Source of the DNA: Buddleja alternifolia
Lineage: Eukaryota; Streptophyta; Magnoliopsida; Lamiales; Scrophulariaceae
DNA: 64,000 bases
Assembly (NCBI GenBank): GCA_019426215.1
Contig: CM033408.1
Span: 5,521,077 to 5,585,076, forward strand
Direction: 5' to 3'
Shown here: one piece after another, positions 46,491-58,664 of the stretch
How positions within the stretch are numbered: position 1 is the stretch's first letter
How the letters are laid out: each line of letters begins with the position of its first letter
Notes under the pieces: model-generated
Told to the model about the DNA's origin: nothing
The model's input: the letters and a program-made list of their open reading frames with translations, nothing else
Database searches by the model: none
Made by a program: the position numbers and the translations under genes

Positions 46491-46861
46491 AGATAGGGTA
46501 TGGATCAAATACATACCTTGATATTAGGTAAGATCTAAGACCCAATCTTAACCATTTATACCATTTGATCTCAAGGTCCATATTTAAAGCCATTATTTCA
46601 GTTTTATCTTTAATTTAATAATGATAGGGGCATGTTAGTCAATAGATCCAACAAACAAATGAAAATATCATGCAGGATCAGTTTATCCCCATATTTCGCT
46701 CATTAACAGATTTTTTTCTCCAATTAATTTTTTCTTTCCAATTACAATCAACTCAATTAATCATCACCAATTCAATATATAGAAATCAAATCTCTCTTAT
46801 TTACATTATTCATCATCAAACTCAATTCATCATCAAGTTCGATTCATCATCAAACTCGATT

Positions 46862-46905
46862 CATCATCATCGTCGTCGTCGTCAATTCATCATCATCGTC
46901 AACCT
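46862..46905 (+). repeat. TCA/TCG trinucleotide run
   Basis: CATCATCATCGTCGTCGTCGTC and a second CATCATCATCGTC. It gives rise to the His/Arg-rich open frame 46670-46939, which is not a supported gene. Confidence 0.8.
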
Positions 46906-47159
46906 CAATCCGAGAGATGCAAGCAGAACGGCGATTTGATATCTACTGCAATACATTGTGGATTTTCTTAAATTGTTGTGGATTTTCAGCAGAATCATGG
47001 CTGAAAGGAAAGAAAAAGAAAAGAAAGTGGAAGCTAAGGTAGAAATCTTTGGCCATGTGTTGGTCGGCATTATATACATACATACCTACAGAATAGAAGA
47101 AGACAGGGAGAGAAAAAAAGAATAAGGGGAAGAAAACATAACAATTAGTGATTTTAAAC

Positions 47160-47580
47160 AATCATATAGTAGTTTATAACACATTATAAGTAGCTTATAA
47201 ACCATTATACACTACAATACAAATCATTATACACTGTGAATTTTATACACAACTATATATAATGGTATAACAGATTATAGATTAAATTCATTATTATACA
47301 CTACAATAGCAAACTATTATACACTACAATACAAACCATTATACACTACAATACAAATCATTATACACTGTGAATTTTATACACAACTATATATAAAATG
47401 GTATAACAGATTATAGATTAGATTCATTATTATACACTACAATACAAACCATTATACACTGTAAATTTTATACACAACTATAGTGAATGGTATAACAAAT
47501 CATACATTAGATTCATTATTATACACTACAATACAAACAATTACACACTACAATACAAATCATTATACATCACGTTTTTG
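47160..47580. repeat. Composite minisatellite (91-bp core plus variable 21-bp units)
   Basis: A 21-bp unit (CATTATACACTACAATACAAA) and a longer unit containing CACTGTGAATTTTATACACA, GGTATAACAGATTATAGATTA and GATTCATTATTATACAC alternate. The long unit starts at 47225, 47359 and 47450. The spacings of 134 and 91 bp differ by 43 bp, about two 21-bp units. Confidence 0.85.
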
Positions 47581-48152
47581 TATATTATACAGTTAGAAAG
47601 TTAAATGATGTTTGCCCACCTTCTGTGTAAATGGGGCATTCAATCTACCTTCTACTTCTACCTTTGAATATATAATGTTTATTTATATAATACATATTTG
47701 GAAATTATTTCACCTAACCTGATTCTTAGTCTTCTTTTTCCTTGTTTTGTTTCAAAGAGATTTTGATTCATTTCATGATATCTTATGCGTTCTGCGAAGA
47801 AGGTCATCTCTTTGATCTGAAATTTTTTGTGCAGTTGGAAAGATATTCAATCCACCACTTATTGAAATCGTCTTGAGCTCACAAATGAGAATTCACAATG
47901 CAATTTCAATAAAAAAGAATGAGAAATGAATTAAAAGGTATTCGTTGCAAGGATGAGAGGAAGAGAGAGAGAGAGGAGAGAAGAAAGACCTTTGATGTGC
48001 TTTGCTGTACAATAACGTGTATTTTACTATTATACCCCTCAATCAGTTACAATTGAATTTCACGCTGATTCTAATATTTAATTTGGACGGTTTGATTTAA
48101 TTGATCCAATGATATATATTATGTCTTAAGATATATAATAAATTTTAACCCT

Positions 48153-49552
48153 ATATATATATACACATACATAATGATGCCAAAAGTTAAATCACAACTT
48201 GGACAATTGATTATTGAGAACATTTCAAAGCAAAAATTGTCATCTCTGTCATCCTCCCAAGTGCGTGCCCCAATGGATCCTCTAATGACTTGTGCTTAAC
48301 TTGTCGTTTTGTGCCATAATCCCACTAATTAACAAATACTTTTCTTGATAATCTCAACGGCTGTCACTATCGACCAATCAGAACACGTCTACGGACGCAA
48401 ATAAAACTATGAAGTTCTTACAATCCCATGCTTAAGTCCGATGTCCCCACCATGTTTGTTACCTAAACAGTATTATAATATACCTAGCTCTATCATTTAG
48501 AATCGCGACAACGGCCATTATATTCACTGTAGAAAAGCTAAATGCACTTTCAGATCGATATATATGTATTAGGGTATTACAATAAATTCGCAGCATTGAA
48601 ACATTAGGTTTTATTTGATATGTGTATATGGTTATGATTGATAAAGACCAATGTGTTTGTGTTGATAGATTTAGTTTAGAACGAGTTTGATCGAGATGAA
48701 ACTAATCACATAACGAGTAAATTATAATTACAATATGATTAGTTCACATAGGGTGTACAATCAAAAAATAAATGTTACAATCCATATATTATGATTAATT
48801 GGGTGTAATCAATCCCGATCTAAATTCTAACTTTTGGATTCATTTTACAAATCTCTTATTCTTGTGATGGTAAGAATGGTTGATTAGATATTTGGTTCCA
48901 CCAACTTTTATGCTGATTTTAAGAAAGTCCAAGGTTTTGTCTATCTGATTGTAATTATATCAACCATCTGGATTGTTTGTGGACATAGAGGCTTAAATAA
49001 TAAAATATTGAACTTATTATTAAATAATTAGAGGGCTTTAACTTCAACCCCCATCCACTAATAATTTTAATTAGCCTGATAAAAGTTCAAAAAAGTTAGT
49101 ACTACTAGGGACAAAGTTTTGAATTTAAACTTGAAATAAGAGGTGGAGAATGAGTTACAAATAATAATAATAAAATTTCGTAGAGCAAATAGTAACTCGT
49201 AACTGAAAACAGAAACAACATTATAAAACAAAGAAATATTTTTGTTTAAATAATGACAATCTTTAATTAATCATTTCTAATCAATTGGATAGGAAGAATT
49301 GGGTGGTTGAAATGCCTAGATTTCAGCATGATTGGTCTAATAATCATTTGATTGATGAGCACTTGAACTTTTGCCTTAGATAATTTATATATTTATTTGA
49401 GAAGTTTTGAATTTAACTTAGCTAAATTAATGAAGATCTTCAAACAATATAATAATAGTTATTTAAATAGTTGGAGGGTGCAAAACTATAGATTAGTGAA
49501 ATATATAATCCCTAAACTGTAGATTAGCGTTAAATATTATTATATATGGCCA
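48153..49552. other. 1.4 kb intergenic sequence without feature
   Basis: AT-rich. No open frame above background and no recognisable repeat. A somewhat less AT-rich patch at 48240-48500 could be old unique DNA but shows no gene structure. Confidence 0.5.
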
Positions 49553-49905
49553 AAGGACACCAAAGATTAAAAAATATGCTAATATTTGATTTTATCTCTT
49601 ACATTATTGGCACTAATTTTAATATTGAAAAAAGGGCACTAAAATTATACATCAAATTTAGGTCAAATATTAAAAATTGCTGGATTCCTAGAGAAATTTA
49701 TCTAAAAATATAACCGGTTTTGTTTGAATTTAGTCTGCTCACATCAAGCACGAGGATTGATCATTTATTTAATCTTCACTTTAAAATGAATAATATTATT
49801 TTTCATTTTTGGCCGCAGTAAAAATCTACTAGAGGAAAGTAATTAAGTATCACTGAATAATTTATTTGATGTTTTATATACTATTGCAGTTGTGTGAAGT
49901 ACTGA
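49553..49905 (+). repeat. Dispersed direct repeat, copy 1
   Basis: Matches 51690-52033 in the same orientation with many substitutions and small indels. Shared blocks include GATTTTATCTCTTA, TATTGGCACYAATTTTAATA, TTTAATCTTCACTTTAAAA and ACTATTGCAGTTGTG. Non-coding; its nature (old repeat or local duplication) is unknown. Confidence 0.75.
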
Positions 49906-50732
49906 AGGCGATAATTTAAAATATGCAGAGAGAAGAAGATAGATATATGTAAAGTATTTCTATCTTTAAGATTGTATATAGTACTAGACAAACATATGTA
50001 AAATTTAAAGCTGTTGAATATTGCTTAAATATTAATTAGTGGGGTTAGGAGAATACGTTGCAGAAAGCAGAATCAATTCTACAAAAGATAATTAATTATA
50101 GAGAATATTCTCCAAATTCAAAATATATTTAGGAAGTTACGACTTCTAGTTTAACTGTATTTGTCCGATTAATATGTTTCCATTACATTCTCTTTTCTAT
50201 GAAAATTTGAAAAAATAAAATTAATAAATTAAGCTTACTAAAAGTTTCTTGTGGACAATATTAACCGTATATAAATGGATTTTCTGCAAATGGAATGAAG
50301 GCAACATACTGCATGATCTTAATTATGTAAAAATATGTTGAATTATAGGGTTTGCAATATTTATGCTTCTCAAAAAGATAGGTACTTGATCTTATAAATT
50401 GGAATAGATAAAGTTCCATTTCAGTCAAATTAATAGACTAATTAAATATATTTAATGTAAATGTATTCCGATCCTCGGAGTTTTGGGCTTCTACTCTCTA
50501 AAAAAAGTAAAGTCGCGAAATTTACTATCGAACCACCATGGAATTTTCTTTGGCTAAAGTTTGCACGTAACTAGGTCAATGCAGCATCATGAAAACAAAT
50601 TATGAAATAAGTCATAAACTCAACGGGTCAAGCATTATAAATTGGCTACCGTCAATCAATAACATAACCATTTCAATGACGAGCTCTACTTCCTCCGTAA
50701 AGTTTGATTTCGTGAAATTCAAATGAAAAGCT
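49906..50732. other. AT-rich spacer
   Basis: About 830 bp with no gene or repeat that I can support. Confidence 0.5.
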
Positions 50733-50735
50733 AAG

Positions 50736-51280
50736 GCCTTGTTTGTTTATGTTTTCAAATTCCATTTTCAATATTCTGGATCACAAAATTCTAAAAATTC
50801 ATAACACAAGCCATTTTCATCTAAATTCTACTTTTTTCAACTTAACTTTTTCAATCCCCCATATAACTACCTATCACTCACTATATCAATCATTTCACAC
50901 ATTTATCAATCAACATCATTTCCTCCAATCATTACTTTTTTATTCAATTTTCCATTTTTACTATATATTAATAATGAATTTCAAATTCAAATTTCAAATT
51001 TCAAAATATATTAATATTAAATTAACTTTATATATCTATCTATCTTATTCTATTATTTATTTATTCACATAATCATTACACAAATAACTAACTCAATTAT
51101 TTAACTCATCATACATCAACCAATTATTATTGATTTGACACATTCTACAAATCTCAACCACTATTTAAAAACATAAACAAACACAACACACATCACATCA
51201 ATTCTCACACGAATCCATGTAGTACGCATTTCCCGAAAAAATTTCAAAATTTTATCTCAAAAACATAAACAAACAGAGCC
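50736..51280. mobile_element. PIF/Harbinger-like (Tourist) MITE
   Basis: 545 bp with terminal inverted repeats GGCCTTGTTTGTTTATGTTTT and, from the right end, GGCTCTGTTTGTTTATGTTTT. It is flanked by the 3-bp duplication TAA (50733-50735, 51281-51283). A 3-bp TWA-type duplication and GGSC-type ends fit PIF/Harbinger. The 109-codon frame at 50743-51072 is low-complexity and lies inside the element; no transposase is encoded. Confidence 0.8.
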
Positions 51281-51283
51281 TAA

Positions 51284-51689
51284 GAAACCCACTGATAGAC
51301 TTCTGTGTTAGTGGTGTTGTCTAGGAAATGAAGAAGTGTAAGTGGACATCAGAATTGAGCTCACCTTAAAAGCCCAATACAATGTTTTGCATATTGGGCC
51401 CAAAGTCATAATTCAATTCATGTTTTCATGTCCATTACTAGCAAGAACTATTAAAATTTAGTATTGTTATAGATTTCAGAGCAGTTAATCTACAGAAATT
51501 TAGATAAAAATTCAAGGATATCTACATCGCTGCTCTTGATTCTGTATATATAGGTATGTTGAATGAATGCAAATCACCCTAGCTACTTGATCAGCCTTAA
51601 TAAATTGAAAGAGTTAGATAATTCTAGTACTCTTCTGTCCCAAATTTATTGTTCTAATTTTTCTCTGCACGTAATAAGCCCTATTTTAG
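51284..51689. other. AT-rich spacer
   Basis: About 400 bp, with one 66-codon frame (51563-51763) running into repeat copy 2. No gene supported. Confidence 0.5.
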
Positions 51690-52033
51690 GATTTAAGGCA
51701 CCGAAGATACAAAATATGGTAATCGTCTTTGATTTTATCTCTTATTATTGGCACCAATTTTAATACTGAAAAAAGGGTACTAAATTTACACATTTAATTT
51801 AGGTCAAATATTTAAAATGGTTGGATTCCCAGAGAAGTTTATCGAAATTAAAACCGGTTATGTTTGAATTACGTCACCTCAAATCAAGCACGACGATTCA
51901 ACTTTTATTTAATCTTCACTTTAAAACGAATACTATTATTTTTCTCGGCTATCAGAGGAAATAAGTAATTATATATCACTGAATGATATTCTTTTCTTTA
52001 TATATTACTATTGCAGTTGTGGGAAGTGCGTAA
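51690..52033 (+). repeat. Dispersed direct repeat, copy 2, interrupted by S3
   Basis: Second copy of 49553-49905. The homology runs up to GTTGTGGGAAGTGCGTAA and stops exactly where the S3 LTR begins, so S3 landed in or beside this copy. Confidence 0.75.
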
Positions 52034-53585
52034 TGTATTGGTTCTAAGTGGCATATGAAAGGGTCTAAAAGAAAGGGGTTGAATAGATCCTGAAATTTTC
52101 TTCAACTTCAAAATTTTTGTATTAAAATCCTTTTGGACGCTTAAGATTATAGGCGTTTGGTTGAGCATCTACTTGAAGACAGTTTTAGAAAAAGTTAACT
52201 AATTAGACTCAAGATTTTGAATACTTAACCAATGAGGCAAAACGTTTAGTTCTTTTATCAGCGTTAGCACACGAAAATGGTATAAGTCTTCTTTTAGAAA
52301 GATTGAGGGTCACAAAGTTTTACTTAGCTGCTTTTAGCTTGAGCAGATATCAATGTGTTTACTTGTTGTTTAATCAATGATATGATAATGAAGAATGTAA
52401 ACAATAAAGTAATAAACACAAAGATTGAAAGGTTCGTTGGGTGGTGTAATCGTAACTACGTCTTTCTTCTCCTTTTTCACTTAGAGGAAATCCACTAAAA
52501 TGATCTTCAAATAATCACACAGAAACTTCTACAAAATAGAGGATAAAATGGATTTGGATGACTCGAGCTCCTAGGTCACATAGATTTCAACTCTAAGGCA
52601 CCTTGATCCGCTTACTTCTTTCACCCAGAAATAATGCAAGTATTCAGCTTCGACTTTACATAGATTGCGAGGCTGAATAAGGGTTTTGGTCAATAGGTTT
52701 GTTTGATTTTGAAAGTTCAAACAACTTGAATATCTCAATAATAGTGTAGAGTTCTTGTTGAAAGAGATTTGAGACATTGGATGACTATCTCAGGGATTGA
52801 TGAAAAGCAAAAGCAATGTTTGATTTGAATATTCGAGCTTTTCTGAAAGTTTAAGGATTGAGACTTCAATGCAACAGGCATTCGGCTTGTAAGCTTGTTG
52901 TTGTTTTTGGCTTGTTTCTGAAGTCCTATTTATAGACTTTCTTGGATAAAGTGTCCAGTTGACACTAGGCTTGGCCTGTGTCTATCACTTTCGCGAGTGA
53001 ATAACTTTGTGTCCATTATCCCTGAAATTCTGCTACAAAAGTTGGTGCCGCAGGCTCTGTAAAGTTGACAGTCCAATGAGAAGGCTTCTCCGTAAGTCCT
53101 GGACTACTTATCACATTTAATGCCCTTATCAGCATTTAATGTATTTGAAATTAATGCTCGTTGGACATTAATGCTTTGAGAATATTTGCATTTAACTCCT
53201 TCTAGACTTAGAAATAAATTCAGGTGAAATCTTATCTTGATAGACGCTCATTCAACCTTGAATGATCCTTAGCTTGAGTCTTCACACATCAACGCTTGAA
53301 GTAGCTTGACGCTTAGACGCTAGCTTAGAAATCTTCATCTTCATTCAGACTTCAAATGCTTGTACTTCAAACTTAACTACTGACAAACTCACTCAGAGTA
53401 GCATCAGACGCTCAGTCTGAGATACTTAGCCTAACAATTTAGAATGAAAATAGATAAAGCCTTATATAAATCTACAGTTCAAAGCCTATACATATTTTCT
53501 GATGAAACCAAAACTTACATATTTTGGGATCTAACAGAAATCCTAATTGTCATCATCAAAATATCTAACAAGAAATCTCGTAACA
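52034..53585 (-). repeat. S3 3' LTR
   Basis: 1,552 bp, TGTTACGAG...CCAATACA, homologous to the S1 and S2 LTRs. The TATA box word TATAAATAG is at 52934-52926. GACGCTT words lie at 52136, 53308 and 53316 (as GACGCT). Confidence 0.85.
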
Positions 53586-53599
53586 ATTTTCCCCTTTTT
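53586..53599 (-). other. S3 polypurine tract
   Basis: AAAAAGGGGAAAAT directly before the LTR start, preceded by GATATCATC, as in S2. Confidence 0.75.
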
Positions 53600-53802
53600 G
53601 ATGATATCAATACTTACTCTTTTATAGTTTAAGAGTTAGACAGCCAAAATACAAAGTTAGCTTTGAATAACTTAGATAGAAGTTAGTTAAGGTTAGTTAA
53701 AGCCTCAACGAGATGTTTTAGCTGAAAAATGTACTTCTTTATATATTAAGGAGAGTACAAGCATTTATAACTAAAATAAAAGATACAAAAGAGTTAAGTA
53801 AT

Positions 53803-56800
53803 TTATTTCTGAGATCTTTTCTTCTTCTTCTTCTCGGTCTGTAAATTATATCTTCTAGAGAGTTCAGTGTAGATGGCTTTAGTCAGTTGATCGTCGAGTT
53901 TTATCATTACAGCATGGTCTGCATTTATGACGCTTTTGTTTTCTTTCTCACTCTGATCATCAAATTTGATCCAATGCTTATCCCATTCAGTTGGATCAAT
54001 ACCAATGTGCCTTAGACAAATTCTGAACATTTTACTGAACCCTGGCATCTGCTTATTTTTAGCAATTTCGGTTTGATTTGTTGGCTTTGGTAAAGGCCAC
54101 ATTCAATTGAAACATCAAACTGTTCCAAATACGCTTGAGAAGACACTAGTAAATCACCTCTTTGCCTTATTGGAGAAAACCCAGACAAATTGCTAGGTGC
54201 TCCAGAGGCAGCAACCCAAGATGGGTATCTGAACTCAATGTTAAGCGGAGGAGGGAGAGGAAGAATCTCACTTGGAGTAGGAGGAATATTTTGACTCTGC
54301 GCAAGTTGAAGTTCTTGACACTTTGATGTAGAAGATGTAGCTCTTGAACTTGGCTCCTTCCTCTTTTTCCCCTTATTGCCATCATCTGTTTTCAATATAT
54401 GTTCATCAAGAATACCGACCTGATGAGCAATCTGAGAGGGAGTCCCTGCAAGATCTTCACAGCGCTTATCGAAGTGCTCTTTCACAAGATCTTCCTGAAT
54501 CCAGTAGAAAGCATTTATGCTATTCTTGGCATGGTCACACATTTCTTCTAATGCATCTCTCAGAATAGGAGTAAACTCTTGACCAGCATCATTTGAGTTT
54601 GAATTTTTAGGATTCAAGGAACGGGAGATTTTTCGGGTCGAACGTTTGGCTTTGCATTTTGGCTTAGCAACCTCAGCAATGCTAGCGTCAAGCTTGTTCA
54701 TTAGTATAGACGCTTCGACTGCTTTAGTCACACGCTCAGCTTCAGCGTTAAAAATAGGAACAACCTCAGGGATAGGTGAAGGTTCAGAATTAGCAGCCAC
54801 AGTAGGCTCTTGAGGTTCAATTTCCATTGGGACACTCTGAGCAACTTTTGGAACTTCCGGAGCAACTTGTGCTTCTTCTTGCACAAGAAGGGTTTCTTCC
54901 TTGGGTTCAAACACGATCTGCCGATAATAATCAAACTGAAAATTTAACTTATCCAACGAAGGCCCAGAGAACTCATCTTCGGCACTATTCAGCAAATCCA
55001 GGAGGCGACTCTCCGGCATAAAAAATGCAATCCAGAAAAGTGCGGAAGGGATTATCAATTGTGCGAATCCACATCGGACCCAAGATTTCTAAAACGTGAG
55101 ACAGACATAGCTTTGACTGTGCTTGAGGAATGAAGAACAGTTCATCTGTGTGATAGTCAATGGAGAAAGCTATCAGTTGATTGTGCCGGAGATGAGGTTT
55201 GTCATCGACAGCTAGAAAGATTCTGAAGTACTTTTCAAGATAAGGATAAATAGCCCGAGCGATGTCTTAATTTCTTTCAAGCAAAGATAAGATAAAGGAA
55301 TAATGATCGCTCAGTTCTTGATTGATAGAGGGGAGTAAAATGTAGCCCCTGAAAAGATTGATGACTGAACCATTTATTTTGTGTAAGTTAGCAGTGAAGA
55401 TATGATCGAAGTGCTTGACTGGAGTCATTAGCTTGATCATCTTTCTCAAATTTTCATCACGGTGGCTTGAGGTGATGGTCAAATCAGATACTAAGCAAGT
55501 GCCACTAGTAGACGCTCTACCATAGAAGTTGAGAGGAGTATCTTCAAGTCTTTGTAACGCTCCTCACAAAAAAGTCTCAGCTTCTTGTCTGACGCTTGGC
55601 AGCTCTGCAATTGGTCCTACTCGCATCTCACGCTTTTAAAGGCAATACCTGGCAAACTGACGCTTCTTATCATGCATGCCCACACCAAATATATGCGGAG
55701 AGTTAATCAATTATTGAAAAGAGTATCTGTTGCCCATATAAGCTTCTGACCAAATCACTTCATTCATACAGAATTCAGCCCCAGCATTACATATGCTTTA
55801 TTTCCTCATGATGAATGTCACTGATGGCCTCAAATCTATATATGTCCATTTGATAACTACTGTTCCAGACGGTAATGAAGAAGTCATTAGCTTCTTCTCG
55901 GACACAATCCTTGATGGCCGCTAATTGTTCACCAAGGTGGACATTTTTGTTTTTCCACAAACGGAAAGGATGTTCCGAATATTGATTTTCAGCGTTGTGC
56001 ACTACATCAGGCAAGTGCAAATAACCCTCTATGTTTAATACTTCCTCTGTAGGATTGAGGATCTCCGCTAGTAGAAGCTCATAAATTCTGATCTTTGAAT
56101 ATCTTGGAGCTAAACTAGACGGCTTGCTATGCATCGTATCCATGTAATATGCAAGCTCCACATCAGTAAGGAAAGTCCTACTTGATTGCCACTTCTCATA
56201 TATAGCAATTGAAGCAGGTACTTGGGTGGTTTCCTCGCCGTTGGCAATGGCCATATAATATACACGATCAACATTTGTTAACTCTGAGCTGAATAATATC
56301 TGGCAGAGCAAGTTGTCACGCTCTACCAAGCTGGCTATCTCATTCTCCGCTATAATATATTTGTCTTCATTGTATCCTGTAGGAATGAAATCTTATTCAT
56401 GGACTAGTGGAATATAATTGATTGAGTGATCAATTTTCTTGATTGAATCCAGTTTGAAGAAGTGCCTGGGTTGTGGTGGTTGGACCCCTTCTGTATTAGG
56501 TCTCCTAGCTTTCACAACAACACTCTGAGATTCAGAGAGTGCCTCAGCTTCAACATCTTTGGCTATTGCCACCACATTCTCTAAATCAACATCCAGATGG
56601 ACATCGATTGGTGCTTTAACAACATCTGGAATAAAAGTTGTAGCACAAGAGATATCCTCTATAAGAGCAGGATCTTCTACAAATGTAGAAAAAGATATGT
56701 TGTAGGAAGAAATAAACTTACCCTGAGAACTTATCTCAACAACAACTGTTTCTTGACGTTGAAGACTTGGTTCAATCGTCTCATGCTTCTCTGAAATAGG

Positions 56801-57894
56801 AACTGATGGTCTCTTGTTTGAGCCTCGGGGCTTTTTGAAGATCTTCTTAACATTTACCCCCTCAATAGGCTTGACGCTTTAGCTGGAGCGTCAGGAACAA
56901 TTGTCTCTTCATCAAAATTAATATTCTTTATAATGGAGACAAGCTTTCTTCACTTGATAACTAGAATGTGATCTTCCACCTCTTCATTGGTTTTCTCATC
57001 ATCATCCTGGACAGGAGATGGAATCTTAGGAGCTTTGGGCTTTCTTGGAGCCGTCTTCTTTGTTTCAGCAGGACGCTTCACGGCTACTGCTGCAGCTGGA
57101 CACTCAACCTCTTCTTCCGAATCCTCCCGAACTATTTCTTGACTCTCAGAAAGTCGCTTTGTTGCTCCACCGACCTTGGGCGAATTGATAAGATTTTTCA
57201 CAATCCTCGGACCCAAAAACGTAGTTTTGGCCAGATATTGGCCCGCAGAATTTACACTATCTGTTCTAAACAACAGACACTCAAAACTACATCGTATCTT
57301 GTTCATCATTTTCAAACAATTCCCGAAACATCCAAAATTGTATTCACTCCAGCTCACCTTAATATCCATTATTATGGCAATCATCATCAGGAACTGTAAT
57401 GGAGTAACCTTGTTGAAAGTTCCAACTCTGCATTAAATGAATTTACTATAGAAATCTACCAATAATCAGTACTTGGGCTGAAGGTCCTTTTTGTCGAAGT
57501 TTGGCTCAAAATCTATGGTTTCATCATTCCAAATTCGAGCCTAAACTAAATCGATCTGAGTAGCAGAGATTGATTCCAAAGCTTCACCCTCATTAGAAAG
57601 CTTGAAGTTCTGTGCAATGGAATCACCTAGCACAAAAGATTTTCTCTTCTAAAGAGCAAGAGATAGAGTTCTTGTCTGAAGACAGCTCGGATTTCTTCTA
57701 AAAATATGCAACTTCATCAATAAAATAATATGCATACCTTGTAAGAAAGGTTTTCAGCCTAGCCTTGTTCACACAGTCTAACATATCTTTAATCGGGATC
57801 TCATCTTGTTCGTACAGATATGTCCAGTTAACAACAAGACCTTCAGTTACTTAATTGTGTCTTCAACAACGTTGACAGATTTCTTGGGTGCCAT
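53803..57894 (-). pseudogene. S3 third ORF (ORF3), about 1,360 codons originally
   Basis: The likely start is the ATG at 57894 (MAPKKSVNVVEDTIK), matching the expected place after pol. Pieces in order: 57387-56950 (WSEYNFGCF, SPKVGGATK, KRPAETKKTAPRKPKAP), 56575-56393 (PRHFFKLDSIKK), 56329-55787 (a mostly helical, ordered-looking segment with SIAIYEKWQSSRTFLTDVEL), 55482-55267, 55058-54012 and 54102-53803. The C-terminal third has Pro/Glu/Val-rich low complexity, a basic patch KPKCKAKRSTRK, EEMCDHAKNSINAFYWIQED and a Lys-rich end. The front part matches S1 ORF3. I see no signal peptide or clear membrane helix; basic patches could act in nuclear targeting. Function unknown. Confidence 0.65.
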
Positions 57895-57935
57895 TTTAGA
57901 GTTGAATGAGAGATTCAAAGGAAGTTTTTGCTTTC

Positions 57936-57973
<38 letters not shown>

Positions 57974-58664
57974 CAGAGAGTTTGTAAAAAGTGAAAGGAT
58001 TTTCTGCAAATTGTCTTTTAAATGAGATATAAGAAATTTTGATTTCTCTCCTCAATGCGATTTTGCCACGTGTAAAGTTGATGAATCTCAGCCGTTTTTA
58101 GCTTTAACTGTGGATGTGAAATTTTGAAAAATAGGCAAAGTTACATTTGGTAACTCCCATGTATAAAATTTTTCACGTTAGGGGTTAATTTTTTTGAAAA
58201 ATGTTTGGCATTTTCAGAGTGTAACGTACGCACTTATAGTACATTAACACGTGTACATATGAACCGTCATTTTGAAAAGTGATGATTACCAGCCATTTTG
58301 ATGTGATTGGAGCGCGTGAATAGAGATCAAAATGAATCTTTGAGTCTATCCAATATTTTCTACTAAGATCTAAAGGGAATTGATTTAACGCTTAATAAAT
58401 TTGTCAAATAAAGTTTATATTGACGCGTAAGTTAAAATCTTTTAATTTGGAGTATCCAACTTATCATGCACAAAGAGTGAGCGTTGATGATCTATACAGT
58501 AGAAAATATTTTGGACCATTGATGCTTACTTGATTTGTACGAGTACAATTTTAAGGTTCCCCCTAAATTTGATAAATTATTACAACTTTCAAAAACCTTT
58601 TAGACATTAATAAAGTAGATTCTCCCTAAATTATATGTCTAATAAATTATGATGCATAATGGTT
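57895..58664 (-). promoter_or_regulatory. Spacer between S3 pol and ORF3 with promoter-like features
   Basis: Non-coding in all useful frames. On the minus strand towards ORF3 it contains CACGTG at 58253-58248 and again at 58072-58067 (as ACACGTGGC, the form of a G-box/ABRE). An (AT)n run follows at 57971-57938, ending 44 bp before the ATG, then a pyrimidine-rich leader. Its upstream half matches the S2 spacer. A separate promoter for ORF3 is possible; the (AT)n run may equally be a simple microsatellite. Confidence 0.4.

Larger units (their letters stand above)
46493..48152. mobile_element. Candidate Mutator-like MITE-type element inserted in a TA run
   Basis: Both ends lie in (TA)n and begin AGGGT reading inward (left AGGGTATGGATCAAATAC; right, reverse complement, AGGGTTAAAATTTATT). 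Both have AAGAC-containing blocks and a GGATCAA/TTGATCC word close by. The interior holds a trinucleotide run (46862-46905) and a minisatellite (47160-47580). A 9-bp TATATATAT duplication is possible but cannot be told from the microsatellite. The class is tentative. Confidence 0.35.

Noticed and set aside
46670..46939. 89-codon ORF with a His/Arg run
   Set aside because: Produced by a TCA/TCG trinucleotide run inside a candidate non-coding transposon.
47160..47580. CRISPR-like array
   Set aside because: Repeats are direct and contiguous without unique spacers, in a plant nuclear context; it is a minisatellite.
48240..48500. Possible host exon because of slightly higher GC
   Set aside because: No open frame of useful length and no splice-site pair that joins coding sequence.
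50743..51072. 109-codon ORF
   Set aside because: Lies inside a Harbinger-type MITE, low complexity, no transposase motif.
54012..55058. 348-codon ORF as an independent host gene
   Set aside because: It lies in frame order within the S3 third ORF, between matching upstream pieces and the LTR; it is part of the retroelement.
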